This document shows, piece by piece, positions 28,012 through 35,868 of a stretch of 64,000 nt of DNA (position 1 is its first letter; the number at the start of each line of letters is the position of its first letter). Both the position numbers and the translations under genes were made by a program. This DNA comes from an uncultured Bacteroidales bacterium (GTDB lineage Bacteria > Bacteroidota > Bacteroidia > Bacteroidales > Paludibacteraceae): the NCBI GenBank assembly GCA_902784585.1, contig CACZVM010000010.1, positions 62,001 to 126,000 on the forward strand, in the 5' to 3' direction. Below the pieces are notes generated by a model. That model was not told the DNA's origin. It ran no database searches and worked only from the letters and a program-made list of their open reading frames with translations.

Positions 28012-29246
28012 ATGAAGAAATTTTATGCATTTGTAGCAGCTGCTCTGGTTAGCGTTGCTATGTTCGCAAGTCGTGAGGTGGTTCCGACGGATGCTGATCT
28101 GGCACCGTATGCAACCGGAACTTACACGATGTGTATCTACAATGACGGCGTATGTAATGGTATCGTTCTTAATGGTACCTATGCTGGTTGGCCTAATGCC
28201 GCCGATCACGCTACTCTGCTTGACTTCGTAGAAGTAACAGGTTTCGAAGGTTGGTATGTCGTTTCTTGGAACGATACGACCGGTGCTGAAACAAAAGATG
28301 GTGGTGTACAAGCTAAGCCGATTCAATTGGACGGTAGTAATTTGTTCAACTGGGATTATCAGCTTGGTCCGGATGCAGAACTGATTCGTGGTACAGAATT
28401 AGATGGAAAGCCCATTTTAAATCCTAATGGTGCAGAGGTTGATATCAAGAACATTCAACCGGGTATCCTTGTTATTGATGTAAAGAGCTGGAAGAACAAC
28501 CCATGTACTGCTGTATATCATACGTACAATGTTACATTGGTTTCCCCGGATTGCAACGATGAGGACTTTGTTGTTCCTGCTATCTCCGGTGGTTTCAACG
28601 GATGGGCACAAGAGGCTATGACGCTGAACGAGCTGAAGACTGCTCAGCGTCAGAATGCAGGCCTCCCCGGTGGTGTATTTGAAATCAGCTTCAGGGCTGC
28701 TGAGGGTTCTGACTTCAAATTCCGTTCCTCTGAAGAGTGGGGTAAAGACTGGACCAACCAGCTCAAAGTATATGTTGACTCACTTGACGAATGGGTTGCT
28801 TTCAACGGTGGTGCAAACAGTTTGACTACACGATTACTGTAGCAAATGCTCCTGTTTGTGGTGAGGCTGTTCTGTCTATCGTAGGTGGTTTCGCTGCTTG
28901 CAGTTGGACAGTTGCTGATGCTGTAGCAGTTGTAGATGGTGTAGCTGCTCTTCACGCTTGGAATACCGACGAGTTCAAGTTCTTGGATAAGTCTGTTGGT
29001 GACTGGAGCAACGAAGTAATTGGCTTTGCTCAAACTACTTTCCACGCTGCTGACATGGAAGACGGTGAGGAGGATGGTAATATTGCCATTGACCTGGCTG
29101 AAACTTACTTCGCATTGTGCGCTCCGGAAGAGGGCATCGAGAACGTAGTTCTCACCGAGAAGGCACAGAAGGTTGTTGTTGACGGTGTACTCTACATCAT
29201 CCGCGACAACAAGTTGTACAACGTTCAGGGTACCCAAGTTCGCTAA
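28012..29246 (+). pseudogene. Secreted SusE/F-position protein, interrupted by one frameshift
   Basis: One gene of about 411 codons read in two frames. The first frame runs 28012-28842 and stops soon after AFNGGANS. The second carries on as FDYTITVANAPVCGEAVLS and ends at 29246. Adding one T to the TTT run near 28829-28831 restores a continuous protein, so a 1-nt deletion or sequencing error is likely. It has a signal peptide (MKKFYAFVAAALVSVAMFAS) without a lipobox, a region resembling carbohydrate-binding modules (ISGGFNGWAQEAMTL, FKFRSSEEWGKDW), and a tail QKVVVDGVLYIIRDNKLYNV like T9SS-type sorting tails. Its position after SusD suggests a surface glycan-binding protein. Confidence 0.75.
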
Positions 29247-29264
29247 TCCGAACTAACACTTACA

Positions 29265-29298
29265 AAAAATAGCCTGGGCATTTGCTCAGGCTATTTTT
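29265..29298. terminator. Bidirectional intrinsic terminator
   Basis: A near-perfect hairpin (AAATAGCCTGgGC, loop ATTT, GCtCAGGCTATTT) with A and T tracts on both sides. It lies between the convergent SusCD-operon end and the beta-galactosidase gene end, so it can stop transcription from both strands. Confidence 0.9.
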
Positions 29299-29300
29299 AT

Positions 29301-29323
29301 ATTCATCCTTCATCTTTCATTTT
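29301..29323. repeat. TTCATCC heptamer array at beta-galactosidase stop codon
   Basis: Three 7-mers (TTCATCC, TTCATCT, TTCATTT) that include the minus-strand stop codon of the GH2 gene and adjoin the terminator. Confidence 0.65.
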
Positions 29324-31734
29324 GCCAATTTGAATTTTCCTTTCCATCCTTTCTTTAGGATGAATGTACATTGTCCGCGGAAGGCGTGCATCTTTGGTTC
29401 TACAAAGCTATCCAGACAAGCTGCATCGCCGTTTGCGGCTGCTACAAAACCTTCTCCCTCGTAGCTGATCAGGTTGTCTGCATCGGGGCAGAGATTGCCT
29501 TTGCGATCTAATACGCGCACGGTCATATAGCATAGTTCTTCGGGATTCTCTTGCTCGTTAGCCCAGACAATTTCCAGATGGTGTGGTTTCTTCGCAGTCT
29601 TGATCATCTCTCGCGCAGCTATCTTTCCTTCCTTGTCATAGGCCACCACTTCTATCTTTCCTTTCTTCCACGGCACATCCCACCACATCAGTCTGTAGCG
29701 CGGCAGCAACTCCGGACGAGGCGCACTGCCCCATTCTGGCACTTCGAACTCGCCCACTTTCGGCATCTGACTCACACCAGCTATCTGATTACCGTTCGCT
29801 ATTAATTTTGTCTCTGCTGCTGTCGCAAAACGCAGCTTACCCTTGCTTTTGCCATTGACGAAGAGCTCTGCCTCCGGATAATTGGTATAGCAGAACACGG
29901 CTACCTTCTGTTTCTTCTTCCAGTTCCAGTGAGGCAGCAGATGCAGGGTCTTCTCTTCTTTGTTCCACTGGCTGCGATACAACCAATAACGATCCTTCGG
30001 AAGCGATGCCAGATCGATGATGCCGAAATAGCTGCTGTGACTTGGCCAGGCGTCTGTATCATAGGGCGAAGGCTCACCCAGATAATCAAATCCCGTCCAG
30101 ACAAATTGTCCCAGCGTCCACGGATAGTCATCCTGCAATTGGAAGTCCTGCTCCGGCAGACCCGACCATGCGCAGTACTCCAGGTCGTAACCGCTGCTCT
30201 GCTGATCGGCATACATCGCATCAGGTTGAATGACTGCAGGCAACTTATATACGCCGCGACTCGAAACGGTGGAAGCCGTTTCCGTGCCAAGAATCATCTT
30301 CTGCGGCATGTACTGATAGCCCTCTTCGTAGCGTCCCGTACGATAGTTGAAGCCTGGCAACTCTACTGCGGCACCAAAACCGTTGTGGATCACGTGCATT
30401 GCCTGGTCCATGCCATTCGTCACAGGGCGGGTAGGGTCGAGCTGATGAAAGAGGTTTTGCAATTTAGTTACTATCTCGATGCCGTCCGGCAACACTTGGT
30501 TCCATACCTCATTGCCGCTACTCCAGAGCATCACGCAGGCGTTGTTGCGGTAGTGCTTCACCATGTTGGTAATGTCCCTTTTCCACCATGTGTTGAACTC
30601 CTTGCTATAGTCGTTCTCCGTCTTGCCCCAATTCCATACATCAAACGGCTCAATCATCATCATCATTCCCATCTCGTCGCATAGCTCTACCAGTTGCGGA
30701 TCCGGCATGTTATGACTCGTGCGGATGGCATCGCATCCCATGTTCTTAAGCATCGTGATCTGGTGCTTCAGTGCATCTCTGTGCACCGCCGCACCTAGCG
30801 GACCTAAGTCGTGGTGCAGGCACACGCCTTTGAACTTCCTTGTCTGGCCGTTCAACTGAAATCCCTTCTCCTTGGTATAACTGATACTACGAATACCGAA
30901 TCGCGTCTCGCGTTCCTCAATGACTGTCGTCTGCCCGCTGGTAGCGGAGGGCTTATGTACCCGCGTACGTGCTGTATAGAGGTGCGGCGTCTCCGGACTC
31001 CATAGCTTTGGATTATTTACTGTTGTTGTGCCATTCTCACCGTAGATGAAGCCTACCAGCTCCTTGCCGTCGTAGATATCGGTGCGAACGAACACACCCT
31101 CCTTTTCCGCACTTGTGCGATCCACACCGTGTTGCAGATCCACACTGATCTCTACTTGCGCAGACGATTGCGTCACTTGCGGCGTGCGGATGCATATGCC
31201 GAACGTAGGTATATGTATCGGGTCGCTCTCCACCAGATGAACGTTCCTGTATAGTCCCGCACCCGGATACCACCGGCTTTGCTGCGGTTTGTTCTCCAGC
31301 CAGACGTCTATATCTACGCTGTCTCCGGTGATGAGTTCGGGCAATATATAGCAGTCGAACGTATTGTAGCCGTATGGCCAATAGACCATCTCTTCGCCGT
31401 TCACGTTCACGTCGGCATGACTCATCGCGCCGTCGAACACCAGCGTATAGAAGCGGTCCCGCTTCACGGCCACGCGCGTTCGATAATGACCTTTACCCAT
31501 CCACGGCAGACCACCGCTACGGCCGGTCTTCCATGTCGGTTCATTCTCGCCGTTCTGTACGACAATGACTTCTTGCAGGTCATTCTTGCGGTCAAACGGA
31601 CCACTGATGGCCCAGTCGTGCGGTACGCGTACTTCATGCCACGTGGTATCCACCTGCGGCATCTGTTCACTCGGTTCCTGACGGAATTGCCAACTCGTCA
31701 GCAACGTACTAATCGCTAAAATCAGTGAAAGCAT
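29317..31734 (-). CDS. GH2 beta-galactosidase
   Basis: An 805-residue secreted (periplasmic or surface) glycoside hydrolase of family 2. After a signal peptide (MLSLILAISTLLTSW) come the sugar-binding jelly-roll (HDWAISGPF, RWYPGAGLYRNV), an immunoglobulin-like domain and the TIM barrel. The acid/base glutamate is in LWSSGNEVW near residue 400 and the nucleophile in LGTETAS near 480. RTSHNMPDPQLVELCDEMG is typical of Bacteroidota exo-beta-galactosidases, though GH2 also includes beta-glucuronidases and mannosidases. Co-transcription with galM and galK supports galactose release. Confidence 0.9.
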   Translation of the reverse strand: MLSLILAISTLLTSWQFRQEPSEQMPQVDTTWHEVRVPHDWAISGPFDRKNDLQEVIVVQNGENEPTWKTGRSGGLPWMGKGHYRTRVAVKRDRFYTLVFDGAMSHADVNVNGEEMVYWPYGYNTFDCYILPELITGDSVDIDVWLENKPQQSRWYPGAGLYRNVHLVESDPIHIPTFGICIRTPQVTQSSAQVEISVDLQHGVDRTSAEKEGVFVRTDIYDGKELVGFIYGENGTTTVNNPKLWSPETPHLYTARTRVHKPSATSGQTTVIEERETRFGIRSISYTKEKGFQLNGQTRKFKGVCLHHDLGPLGAAVHRDALKHQITMLKNMGCDAIRTSHNMPDPQLVELCDEMGMMMMIEPFDVWNWGKTENDYSKEFNTWWKRDITNMVKHYRNNACVMLWSSGNEVWNQVLPDGIEIVTKLQNLFHQLDPTRPVTNGMDQAMHVIHNGFGAAVELPGFNYRTGRYEEGYQYMPQKMILGTETASTVSSRGVYKLPAVIQPDAMYADQQSSGYDLEYCAWSGLPEQDFQLQDDYPWTLGQFVWTGFDYLGEPSPYDTDAWPSHSSYFGIIDLASLPKDRYWLYRSQWNKEEKTLHLLPHWNWKKKQKVAVFCYTNYPEAELFVNGKSKGKLRFATAAETKLIANGNQIAGVSQMPKVGEFEVPEWGSAPRPELLPRYRLMWWDVPWKKGKIEVVAYDKEGKIAAREMIKTAKKPHHLEIVWANEQENPEELCYMTVRVLDRKGNLCPDADNLISYEGEGFVAAANGDAACLDSFVEPKMHAFRGQCTFILKKGWKGKFKLAK

Positions 31735-31770
31735 TGTGAATTTTGAATTGTGAATTTTGAATTGTGAATT
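31735..31770. repeat. AATTGTG/AATTTTG heptamer array filling galM-GH2 spacer
   Basis: Five units alternating AATTTTG and AATTGTG occupy nearly the whole gap between the galM stop and the GH2 ATG. They are the same units, in the same position type, as at 18020-18062. Confidence 0.85.
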
Positions 31771-31772
31771 GC

Positions 31773-32768
31773 TTAGCTGAATCGATACTCCGTGGTTTCA
31801 TCCACTTGTTGTCCGGGCATCAGCATCACATTCGGGAATCCCTCATGATGAATGGCATCGGGCCATTGCTGTGCCTCCAGACACACGGCGTGTTGGGGCG
31901 CATACATCGTACCACTCTTGCCAACGTACGAACGGATATAATTGCCCGAATAGACCTGCAGTCCTTTCATCGTGGTCCAGCACTCCATCCGTACGCCATC
32001 GGCATCCAGTGTGGCGGCATGGCGCAACTGCTTCGGTGCATCGGCTTCGCAGAGACACCAGTTGTTGTCGATCCCTTTACCGGGTGCGAAGAAGGGATCA
32101 TTCAATCGGTCGCCGATGCGAACCGGCGTGCGAAAATCCATCGGTGTACCTTCCACATCTCGTATCTCGCCCGTTGGACACGTCGTCTCGTCGAAGGGTG
32201 TATAGCGGTCAGCATAGACTTGCAGTATATGATCGTCAATGCGTCCGCTGGCTTCGCCTGCCAAGTTAAAGAACGCATGTTGGGTCAGTGCCACCAGTGT
32301 TGGTGCATCGGTCTTGGCAGTGTAGTGGATCACCAGCCGGTTGTCCTTGGTGGTGGTATAGGTCACTTCCGCCATGACGTTACCGGGATAGCCTTCCTCA
32401 CCATCCTTCGAGCGGTAACGCAGCGTGATCTCATAGGCGCTCTGCGCCACTACTTCCCATATCTTTGCATTAAAACCCTCTATTCCTCCATGCAGACTGT
32501 TCTCGCCGTTATTCTGCGGCAGCCTGTACTCTGTATCCTCTATTCTGAATGTTCCTCCCTTGATGCGGTTGGCTACGCGTCCGCAGACGGCGTTGAAGTA
32601 TGGTTCTTGTGTGCGCCATTCGTCGGCAGTGCGGAATCCCAGCACGATGTCGCGCACCACGCCCTTGCGATTGGCGATGAGCAACTTCGTGATCTTCGCA
32701 CCCAGGTTACTCACCTCCACTTTCAGTCCTCCGCTACTCTTAATCGTATAAAAATGTATCGGTTTCAT
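31773..32768 (-). CDS. galM: Aldose 1-epimerase (mutarotase)
   Basis: A 331-residue galactose mutarotase that interconverts beta- and alpha-D-galactose so GalK can use it. Family motifs include NGENSLHGGIEGFNAKIWEV (substrate histidine), LTQHAFFNLAGE (second catalytic histidine) and a C-terminal glutamate in HAVCLEAQQWPDA. It has no obvious signal peptide, so it should be cytoplasmic. It is the middle gene of galK-galM-GH2. A structured repeat element occupies the 119-bp gap to galK. Confidence 0.95.
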   Translation of the reverse strand: MKPIHFYTIKSSGGLKVEVSNLGAKITKLLIANRKGVVRDIVLGFRTADEWRTQEPYFNAVCGRVANRIKGGTFRIEDTEYRLPQNNGENSLHGGIEGFNAKIWEVVAQSAYEITLRYRSKDGEEGYPGNVMAEVTYTTTKDNRLVIHYTAKTDAPTLVALTQHAFFNLAGEASGRIDDHILQVYADRYTPFDETTCPTGEIRDVEGTPMDFRTPVRIGDRLNDPFFAPGKGIDNNWCLCEADAPKQLRHAATLDADGVRMECWTTMKGLQVYSGNYIRSYVGKSGTMYAPQHAVCLEAQQWPDAIHHEGFPNVMLMPGQQVDETTEYRFS

Positions 32769-32785
32769 TTGATGTATTTTTGATT

Positions 32786-32890
32786 AGGGTCCCCAGAGTA
32801 AACCAAGCCGGAGGCTGTTTGCTATGGGGAGAAGCGTAGTGCAAAACGTAGCACTATACAAGCGCAGAGCGCGCGGTCGTGCGAGTTTTA
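32786..32890. repeat. Structured intergenic element with CTCCCC/GGGGACCC flanks (copy 1)
   Basis: Read on the minus strand it begins at the galK stop (GCACGACCGCGCGCTC), then TGCACTACGCTTCTCCCC, a hairpin containing AAACAGCC-TCC-GGCTTGGTTT, and GGGGACCCTAATCA just before galM. The conserved blocks align with the copy at 38266-38363 while the hairpin interior differs. Confidence 0.8.
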
Positions 32891-34078
32891 GCGCAAGCGT
32901 GTAACGCCATCACCTATCTCCGCTACATAGAAATCGGCTTTTAGACCTGTTTTAGCTTCATACTCCTTTCCCACGAACGCCTTGAACGACTCAATCGCCT
33001 CATCCTTCACCAGGCTTACCGTGCAGCCTCCAAAACCGCCTCCGGTCATGCGGCTACCCAGTACCCCTTCTACTTGCCAAGCGGCTTCTGCCAGTGCGTC
33101 CAGTTGTGGACCTGTCACTTCGTAGTCATCGCGCAGCGAGACGTGACTGGCAGTCATCAGTTCGCCGAAATAGGCAATGTTGCCTTGCTTGAGTGCCTCT
33201 ACGGCAGCCGCAGTGCGAGCTACTTCACCCACTACGTGGTGTGCCCTTTTCTTTGCGATCGGATCAGTGATAGCCTGTTCCACCTCCTGCCAGTCTTCTG
33301 GCGTCAGTTCTGCCAGGTAATTGATTGGTCGCACCTTGCGGATCTGCTCCAGCGCCGTCTGGCATTGTCGTACGCGGTCGTTATACGCCCCACTGTCGAG
33401 GTGGTGCGGACTGTGGGTGTTGGTGATCACCACTTTGATGCCATCCAATTTCACAGGCACGTGCTCAAACTCCAGTGTGTCGCAATGCAGGTGGATCGCA
33501 TGATCCTTTTTTCCCTGTGCTGAGGCGAATTGGTCCATGATGCCGCACATCACGCCGGCATACTGTTGTTCGCACAGTTGACTGATCTTCGCCAACTCCG
33601 TACGATACGCCTTGTCATCTGACTGCTGATAGCAGACTGCTGATAGCTCTTCTGTGAATGCCCGTGCCGTCACCACTTCCATCGCCGCACTGCTACTTAG
33701 ACCTGCACCGGCAGGTACGTTGCCGTAGTAGAGCAAGTCATAACCGCTCGTAAGCTTTGCCTCAGGATGACGCTGACCGATGATGTCGATACAACCTAAC
33801 GCATAGTTGCACCAGGCGCGGTTGGGCTGAGGTTTGATAGCTGATAGCTGAATGCTATACGTCTCTTTCATGTTCAGAGAACGGAAACGCAGTACGCCAT
33901 CGTCGTTCTTCCGGAGCAGCAACCACGCACCAAAACTCAGGGCGCAGGGCAGTACACTGCCACCGTTGTAGTCGGTATGTTCACCAATCAGGTTGACGCG
34001 ACCGGGGGCAAAAAAGATTTTCTCTGCCTGTTTGCCAAAGGCCTGCTCAAAGGAAGTTTGCAGTTCGGATAGGGTCAT
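32888..34078 (-). CDS. galK: Galactokinase
   Basis: A 396-residue GHMP kinase that phosphorylates galactose at C1, the first Leloir step. Motifs: APGRVNLIGEHTDYNGG near residue 25 (galactose binding), the ATP loop GNVPAGAGLSSSAAMEV near 115, and TGGGFGGCTVSLV near 340. Two heptamer arrays are in frame: 33835-33858 (SIQLSAIKP) and 33616-33654 (ELSAVCYQQSDDK). Both lie between conserved motifs, so activity is probably kept. It is the first gene of its operon, with its own promoter. Confidence 0.97.
   Translation of the reverse strand: MTLSELQTSFEQAFGKQAEKIFFAPGRVNLIGEHTDYNGGSVLPCALSFGAWLLLRKNDDGVLRFRSLNMKETYSIQLSAIKPQPNRAWCNYALGCIDIIGQRHPEAKLTSGYDLLYYGNVPAGAGLSSSAAMEVVTARAFTEELSAVCYQQSDDKAYRTELAKISQLCEQQYAGVMCGIMDQFASAQGKKDHAIHLHCDTLEFEHVPVKLDGIKVVITNTHSPHHLDSGAYNDRVRQCQTALEQIRKVRPINYLAELTPEDWQEVEQAITDPIAKKRAHHVVGEVARTAAAVEALKQGNIAYFGELMTASHVSLRDDYEVTGPQLDALAEAAWQVEGVLGSRMTGGGFGGCTVSLVKDEAIESFKAFVGKEYEAKTGLKADFYVAEIGDGVTRLR
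33616..33654. repeat. CTGCTGA/TAGCAGA heptamer array in galK
   Basis: Units CATCTGA, CTGCTGA, TAGCAGA, CTGCTGA, TAGCTCT in phase. The coding-strand reading is ELSAVCYQQSDDK. Confidence 0.8.
33835..33858. repeat. CTGATAG heptamer array in galK
   Basis: Three units of TGATAGC/TGAATGC, in frame, encoding SIQLSAIKP. Same unit as in the GT4 gene at 6417-6440. Confidence 0.75.
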
Positions 34079-34118
34079 AATTTTATGGGAATTAGAAAAT
34101 AATTACTAAAATTTGTTG

Positions 34119-34149
34119 CAAAATTACAAAAAAATTTTGATATACCAAA
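34119..34149 (-). promoter_or_regulatory. Bacteroidota-type promoter for galK-galM-GH2
   Basis: Minus-strand TTTG (34146-34149), 19 bp, TAATTTTGCAAC (-7 box 34119-34126). It interleaves with the divergent promoter of the next gene. Confidence 0.75.
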
Positions 34150-34166
34150 AAAATGTATTAACTTTG
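34136..34166 (+). promoter_or_regulatory. Bacteroidota-type promoter for PH-like membrane protein
   Basis: TTTG (34136-34139), 19 bp, TAACTTTGCAGC (-7 box 34159-34166). Confidence 0.75.
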
Positions 34167-34207
34167 CAGCGAAATTAACTTTAAACGCGGCATATGCCGT
34201 CAATACT

Positions 34208-34954
34208 ATGAGAGTCGAGTTCGTTATTTACCCCCTTCTTTTCATCCTTATTGGATTGATGTTTGTGTCTTTCTTCCTGGTTTGGCAGTGGTTTGATGCA
34301 CGCGACCGGGTACAGATCGTTCGTGAGATCACGCGCGAGCAGACGATTCAGGCTATTCGTCGCAGCCACAACAAGTGCCGGCTGCTCTTGTTCATCGGTA
34401 TTTTCTTGGCATTGTGCTATGTGCCTTTCCCCTTCATCAATACTGACTTTCTCGGTACGCTGGTGTATCCGGGCGTGGTGATTCTCGCGGATATCCTGAT
34501 CTTGGTGGGCCTGCGTATGCGTGCAAAGCAATTGCTGGGTAGTCTAGATTATTATATCAATATCAATGAGGAACACGTGCGCGAGGCAGCGGCTGAGCGT
34601 GAGCGTCAGCGTGATGAGTGGCGTCGCCAGGCTCCGGAGCTCAATCAGCAGGCAGCGGCAGTGATCAAGGAGTTGATGGGTGTCAACTATGAGATCTGGT
34701 ATCCCCACGATATTCTCTTGAGTCGCAATGTGCTGGCTAATATAGAAGAAGGTCTGCTGTACGCCCAGGGCGTGGTATTGCCTTTCCGTGAAATCATGGA
34801 GGTACGTCGCGGACGTAAGGACCTGAAGCTCGTGACGAGCAATAGTATGTACCCCTTCATCACGATTGACTTCGGCGCACTGCCTATCAATCCGGTGACG
34901 GGTAACAAATACCAGGACGAGCTGGCGACGCTCATCGAGCGTCAGATGGCGTAA
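34208..34954 (+). CDS. Two-helix membrane protein with PH-like cytoplasmic domain
   Basis: A 248-residue protein I do not recognise as a named family. It shows a hydrophobic segment at about 7-28, a charged loop, a helical pair at about 58-105 (LLLFIGIFLALCYVPF and LVYPGVVILADILILVGL), a coiled-coil-like charged stretch (REAAAERERQRDEWRRQ) and a C-terminal domain. The last part reads like a bacterial PH-type domain: LANIEEGLLYAQGVVLPFRE, then RGRKDLKLVTSN. Monocistronic with its own promoter, facing panB tail to tail. No function is assigned. Confidence 0.75.
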   Translation: MRVEFVIYPLLFILIGLMFVSFFLVWQWFDARDRVQIVREITREQTIQAIRRSHNKCRLLLFIGIFLALCYVPFPFINTDFLGTLVYPGVVILADILILVGLRMRAKQLLGSLDYYININEEHVREAAAERERQRDEWRRQAPELNQQAAAVIKELMGVNYEIWYPHDILLSRNVLANIEEGLLYAQGVVLPFREIMEVRRGRKDLKLVTSNSMYPFITIDFGALPINPVTGNKYQDELATLIERQMA

Positions 34955-34960
34955 ACAGAA

Positions 34961-35776
34961 TTAGTAACTTTCTTCAGCACTGGGGAACGATCCCTCTTTC
35001 ACGGTGCTTACATACTGGCCGACGGCGTTCTTTACGTCGTCGGCTAATTGTGCGTACCGACGTAGGAACTTAGGTTGGAAACCCTGGTTCAATCCCAACA
35101 TGTCGTGCAGCACCAGTACCTGTCCGTCACAACCTGCACCTGCACCGATACCGATGACGGGACAACTCACCTCCTTTGTCACGCGTTCGGCCAGTGCGGC
35201 AGGTATCTTCTCCAGTACGATGGAGAAGCAGCCGGCCTCGTCCAGCAGTCGGGCGTCCCGAAGTAGTTTCTCGGCCTCGGCTTCCTCTTTGGCGCGTAGA
35301 CCGTAACCGCCGAATTGGTTGACGCTTTGCGGAGTCAGACCCAGATGACCCATCACGGGTACGCCTGCCTGAATCATATGACGAATAGCCGGTAGGATCT
35401 CTTCGCCTCCCTCCAACTTGACGGCATCGCAACCGCTCTCTTTTAGGATGCGGATGGCACTGCGCACAGCCTCCTCTTCGCTCACCTGATAACTGCCGAA
35501 TGGCATATCGCAGACCACGAGGGCATGCTGGGCGGCGCGTACTACGCCTTTGGTCAGGAAGATCATCTCATCTACGGTGATGGGGAGTGTCGTCTGATTG
35601 CCGCAGACGACGTTGCTGGCGCTGTCGCCTACCAGCAGCATATCTATGCCCGCTTCGTCCTCCAGACGCGCGAGGGTGAAATCATAACTGGTCAGCATGG
35701 CTATCTTCTCGCCTGCTGCCTTCATCTGACGCAGCTTGGCTGTCGTCATTCGGCTGTTCTGTACATGTACTGACAT
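34961..35776 (-). CDS. panB: 3-methyl-2-oxobutanoate hydroxymethyltransferase
   Basis: A 271-residue TIM-barrel enzyme of pantothenate (coenzyme A) synthesis that adds a hydroxymethyl group from methylene-tetrahydrofolate to alpha-ketoisovalerate. Metal-binding residues are in LVGDSASN and CDMPFGSYQ, the catalytic glutamate region is VLEKIP, and GHLGLTPQSVNQFGGYG is the family signature. It has its own promoter with a very short leader (about 16 nt), and no other pan genes are nearby. Confidence 0.96.
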   Translation of the reverse strand: MSVHVQNSRMTTAKLRQMKAAGEKIAMLTSYDFTLARLEDEAGIDMLLVGDSASNVVCGNQTTLPITVDEMIFLTKGVVRAAQHALVVCDMPFGSYQVSEEEAVRSAIRILKESGCDAVKLEGGEEILPAIRHMIQAGVPVMGHLGLTPQSVNQFGGYGLRAKEEAEAEKLLRDARLLDEAGCFSIVLEKIPAALAERVTKEVSCPVIGIGAGAGCDGQVLVLHDMLGLNQGFQPKFLRRYAQLADDVKNAVGQYVSTVKEGSFPSAEESY

Positions 35777-35798
35777 ACTTCTTTTTTCAAAAAACGTG

Positions 35799-35830
35799 CA
35801 AAATTACTGCTTTTTTTGCATATATCCAAA
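35799..35830 (-). promoter_or_regulatory. Bacteroidota-type promoter for panB
   Basis: Minus-strand TTTG (35827-35830), 20 bp including AAAAAAAGCAG, TAATTTTGCACG (-7 box 35799-35806). The spacer matches those at 50068-50099 and 52121-52152. Confidence 0.8.
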
Positions 35831-35846
35831 AAAAAGTGTACCTTTG
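35815..35846 (+). promoter_or_regulatory. Bacteroidota-type promoter for FecCD permease
   Basis: TTTGCATATAT (TTTG at 35815-35818), 20 bp, TACCTTTGCAC (-7 box 35839-35846). Its -33 region overlaps that of the divergent panB promoter. Confidence 0.8.
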
Positions 35847-35868
35847 CACACAATTTTTATCGGCATCT

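Noticed and set aside
28820..28845. Programmed -1 ribosomal frameshift
   Set aside because: No X-XXY-YYZ slippery heptamer in the right phase and no clear downstream pseudoknot; a 1-nt indel is simpler.
28791..29246. Independent small gene after the first part of the 28012 gene
   Set aside because: It has no start context or signal peptide and continues the protein logic of the upstream frame; better explained as the second half after a frameshift.
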